Position numbers and translations under genes: made by a program. Shown here piece after piece: positions 48,152-49,911 of a stretch of 49,911 nucleotides of DNA. The notes beneath the pieces are model-generated. The model was not told the DNA's origin. It worked only from the letters and a program-made list of their open reading frames with translations, and did no database searches. The first letter of the stretch is position 1, and the number at the start of each line of letters is the position of its first letter. The stretch comes from a bacterium (GTDB lineage: Bacteria > Patescibacteriota > Minisyncoccia > Minisyncoccales > PEYH01). The stretch is from NCBI GenBank assembly GCA_021161645.1, contig JAGHAC010000046.1:1-49911 (forward strand), written 5' to 3'.

Positions 48152-49450
48152 ATGCTTCTAAAACCAGCAATAAAAAAAGTGCTCCCCCAAAAAGCTTTGA
48201 GAGGGTATCATTATTTATTGGCTTTTTTAGGTTCTTTGATATTTGCACAGCCTTCAAAAGGTTTAACTGTTATAGGGGTTACGGGAACCAATGGTAAGTC
48301 TACTACGGTAAAGATGATTTCTCAAATTTTAGAAGAAGCAGGGTTTAAGACGGCTTATACTTCCTCAATAGAGTTTAAAATAGGAAGGAGTGTTTGGCAG
48401 AACAGATTTAAAATGACAATGCCGGGCAGATTTTTTCTTCAGAGTTTTTTAAGAAAAGCAAAAAAAGCAGGGTGCCAATATGTAATTATAGAAGTTACTT
48501 CAGAAGGGATTAAACTTTTTCGTCACAAATTTATAGATTTTGATATTGCTCTAATTACCAATTTAAGGCCAGAGCATATTGAGAGCCACGGGAATTATGA
48601 AAATTATAAAAAAGCCAAAGGAGAGCTTTTTAAATCTACAAAGAAAATTCATATTATAAATTTAGACGAAAAGGAATCAGAATATTTTTTAAGTTTTTCC
48701 GCGCAAGAAAAATGGGGATATGGAATAAATTTTGACAGCGCCAAACATAGAGAAAAGATAAAAATTCTTCAAGCCAGAGATGTCCAGGTTCAAAATCAGG
48801 GAGTGGAGTTTTTAGTTAAAGGAGAAAAAATTAAATTGTCTCTGAAGGGCAAATTCAACATTTATAATGCTTTAGCAGCAATTTGCGTTGGGCTTTCTCA
48901 GGGGATTGATATAAAAACGATTAAGCGGGGGCTTGAAAAAATAGAAAAGGTATCTGGAAGATTGGAAGAGATAATTTCTGCTCCTTTTAGAGTATATGTT
49001 GACTATGCTCATACTCCCGATGCTCTAGAAGAAGTTTATGCTACCCTGAAGAAAGAATTGTCTCAAAGAGGAAAGTTGATCTGTGTTTTGGGTTCGTGTG
49101 GGGGAGGAAGAGATAAGTGGAAAAGGCCGCTTATGGGAAAGATTGCTGAAAAATACTGCGACAAAATCATTTTAACCAACGAAGATCCATACGATGAGGA
49201 CCCAAAAGATATTATTGAAGACATAACAAAAGGGATTAAGAAAAAAGATAGAGTTGTAAAAATTCTTGAAAGAAAAAAAGCAATTTTGGAAGCGATCAAA
49301 GAAGCCAAGCTAAATGACATAGTAATTATTACAGGTAAGGGTTCTGAACCATGGATGTGTGTAAAAGGTAACAAGAAAATTCCCTGGGACGATAGAGAAA
49401 TTGTTAAGGAAGCGTTTCAAGCATTAAGTCAAACCTATGGAGAAATTTAG
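48152..49450 (+). CDS. murE: MurE-like Mur ligase lacking the N-terminal domain
   Basis: This is an ATP-dependent Mur ligase, most likely UDP-MurNAc-tripeptide synthetase. The P-loop VTGTNGKST (residues 43-51) is near the start, so only the central and C-terminal Mur domains exist; the usual N-terminal UDP-binding domain of about 90 residues is reduced to about 38. Other signatures are EVTSEGI with HKFIDFDIALITNLRPEHIESHGNYENYKKAKGELF, GKFNIYNALAA and VDYAHTPDALEEV, and LGSCGGGRDKWKRP. The amino-acid-selecting segment usual as DNPR reads EDPYDEDP, so the Arg linked to meso-DAP is absent and the substrate may differ. The start directly follows the ruvA stop. Confidence 0.9.
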   Translation: MLLKPAIKKVLPQKALRGYHYLLAFLGSLIFAQPSKGLTVIGVTGTNGKSTTVKMISQILEEAGFKTAYTSSIEFKIGRSVWQNRFKMTMPGRFFLQSFLRKAKKAGCQYVIIEVTSEGIKLFRHKFIDFDIALITNLRPEHIESHGNYENYKKAKGELFKSTKKIHIINLDEKESEYFLSFSAQEKWGYGINFDSAKHREKIKILQARDVQVQNQGVEFLVKGEKIKLSLKGKFNIYNALAAICVGLSQGIDIKTIKRGLEKIEKVSGRLEEIISAPFRVYVDYAHTPDALEEVYATLKKELSQRGKLICVLGSCGGGRDKWKRPLMGKIAEKYCDKIILTNEDPYDEDPKDIIEDITKGIKKKDRVVKILERKKAILEAIKEAKLNDIVIITGKGSEPWMCVKGNKKIPWDDREIVKEAFQALSQTYGEI

Positions 49451-49841
49451 AGTTCTTCCCCACACAGCAGATCTTAAAATTGAGGTTTTTGGCAAAAACC
49501 CAAAAGAGTTGTTTAAAAACGCAATGGTCGGGATGTTTCGGGCAGCCGGTTATATTGGCGAGGGAGAAAGTTTAAAGCGTAAAATTAAATGCGAAGGTAT
49601 GGATTTGCCGTCTCTTTTAGTTTCATTTTTGGACGAAGTTCTTTATTTAAGCGAAGCATACGAAGAAGTTTATACAGGAATTAGTTTTAGTAATTTTTCA
49701 GAAGAGCAATTGGAAGGAACTTTGACGGGTCAGCCTCTAAAAAATAGAGAATTAGTAATAAAGGGAGTTACTTTTCATGAACTTGAAATAGAAAAACAAA
49801 AAGATGGTAAATTCAAGGCGGTAATTCTTTTTGACATATGA
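49437..49841 (+). CDS. Archease
   Basis: Archease is a small metal-binding activator of the RNA ligase RtcB. The 134-aa protein has the N-terminal RVLPHTADLKIEVFGKNPKELFKNA (usual HTADI/LxxxxxGxxxxELF), the SFLDEVLYLSEAYEEVY segment, and the C-terminal GVTFHELEIEKQKDGKFKAVILFDI (usual K-x-x-T-Y-H-x-L-x-V...V-F-D-I/V). It overlaps murE by 14 nt and its stop overlaps the next start (ATGA). RtcB is not in the window but may follow or lie elsewhere. Confidence 0.94.
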   Translation: MEKFRVLPHTADLKIEVFGKNPKELFKNAMVGMFRAAGYIGEGESLKRKIKCEGMDLPSLLVSFLDEVLYLSEAYEEVYTGISFSNFSEEQLEGTLTGQPLKNRELVIKGVTFHELEIEKQKDGKFKAVILFDI

Positions 49842-49911
49842 TATTAATAGAAAAAACTACCAATAGAGAGGCTTTCATAGAAAAAGCATTTGAACAGGCA
49901 AAAATTTACGA
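49838..49911 (+). CDS. Start of an unidentified gene, cut by the window end
   Basis: An open frame starts at ATG 49838, overlapping the archease stop by 4 nt, and runs to the end. Only 24 residues are seen, beginning MILIEKTTNREAFIEKAFEQ; they are helical and polar and do not look like the N-terminus of RtcB. The tight overlap supports a real gene in the same operon, of unknown function. Confidence 0.5.
   Translation, partial: MILIEKTTNREAFIEKAFEQAKIY

Noticed and set aside
1..49911. Alternative genetic code with UGA as glycine
   Set aside because: TGA ends genes at expected family lengths (for example mutM and the long prepilin), so UGA is a stop.
1..49911. CRISPR array, rRNA operon, prophage or insertion sequence
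   Set aside because: No direct-repeat array with spacers, no rRNA-like sequence, and no transposase, integrase or phage structural gene was seen.

Overview
The window looks like a chromosomal segment from a Patescibacteria (Candidate Phyla Radiation) bacterium, most likely a Parcubacteria-like lineage. This is inferred from gene content, not from a database search. The signs are low GC, very tight packing with many ATGA-type overlaps, few Shine-Dalgarno sequences, a reduced type IV secretion-like locus with PF18895-type pilins and PrgI, an IF-2 and a MurE lacking the usual N-terminal regions, a free-standing 5'-3' exonuclease, a CFI-box surface protein and a GIY-YIG mini-nuclease. TGA is used as a stop, so the UGA-glycine code of Gracilibacteria/Absconditabacteria does not apply. 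It contains the replication-origin neighbourhood (rpmH-rnpA-yidC-jag diverging from dnaA-dnaN).

Layout. 1-11691: a type IV secretion-like locus (pilin, VirB6/TrbL, PrgI, a TraC-like domain protein, VirB4 ATPase, a small membrane protein and two large proteins with pilin-type membrane anchors and big ectodomains), interrupted by an SPFH protein on the opposite strand. 11693-13336 (-): jag, yidC, rnpA, rpmH. 13337-16235 (+): DnaA boxes, dnaA, an AT-rich spacer, dnaN. 16279-24098 (-): class A PBP, a very acidic 68-aa protein with its own consensus promoter and terminator, ruvC, yebC, a lamin-tail protein, ruvB, a GspE/PilB ATPase and a degenerate DHH-like protein. Between ruvB and the ATPase a plus-strand consensus promoter fires into an unexplained structured RNA of about 115 nt. 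24113-31143 (+): tsaE, 5'-3' exonuclease, a two-component cassette (HAMP protein, V4R-like protein, PAS histidine kinase, two single-domain response regulators), mutM, holA; rpsT lies convergent.

31543-42600 (+) is a type IV pilus locus: histidine kinase and response regulator, then PilB, PilC, two prepilin-like proteins, a PilX-like protein, a CFI-box Ig-like surface protein, PilM, PilN, PilO and a small membrane protein. 42643-46892 holds tRNA-Arg, tyrS, tRNA-Ser, hairpins plus a GIY-YIG nuclease, infB, rbfA and a tRNA cluster (Cys, Leu, Val, Phe, Gly) that also contains a 5' tRNA half interrupted by a perfect 20-bp palindrome and a 3' tRNA half. 46997-49911 holds a 3D-domain secreted protein, ruvA, a MurE-like ligase, archease and the start of another gene. 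RuvA, RuvB and RuvC are all present but split between two loci.

The strongest unexplained signals are the structured RNA at 21541-21660, the acidic protein unit at 18207-18535, two intergenic arrays with strict 8-bp spacing of a TCGA core (31475-31514 and 46403-46438), the broken tRNA genes, and the two pilin-anchored ectodomain proteins of the secretion locus. No rRNA, CRISPR array, insertion sequence, tmRNA or SRP RNA was recognised. No gene-free stretch exceeds about 300 bases apart from the tRNA cluster at 46254-46996.
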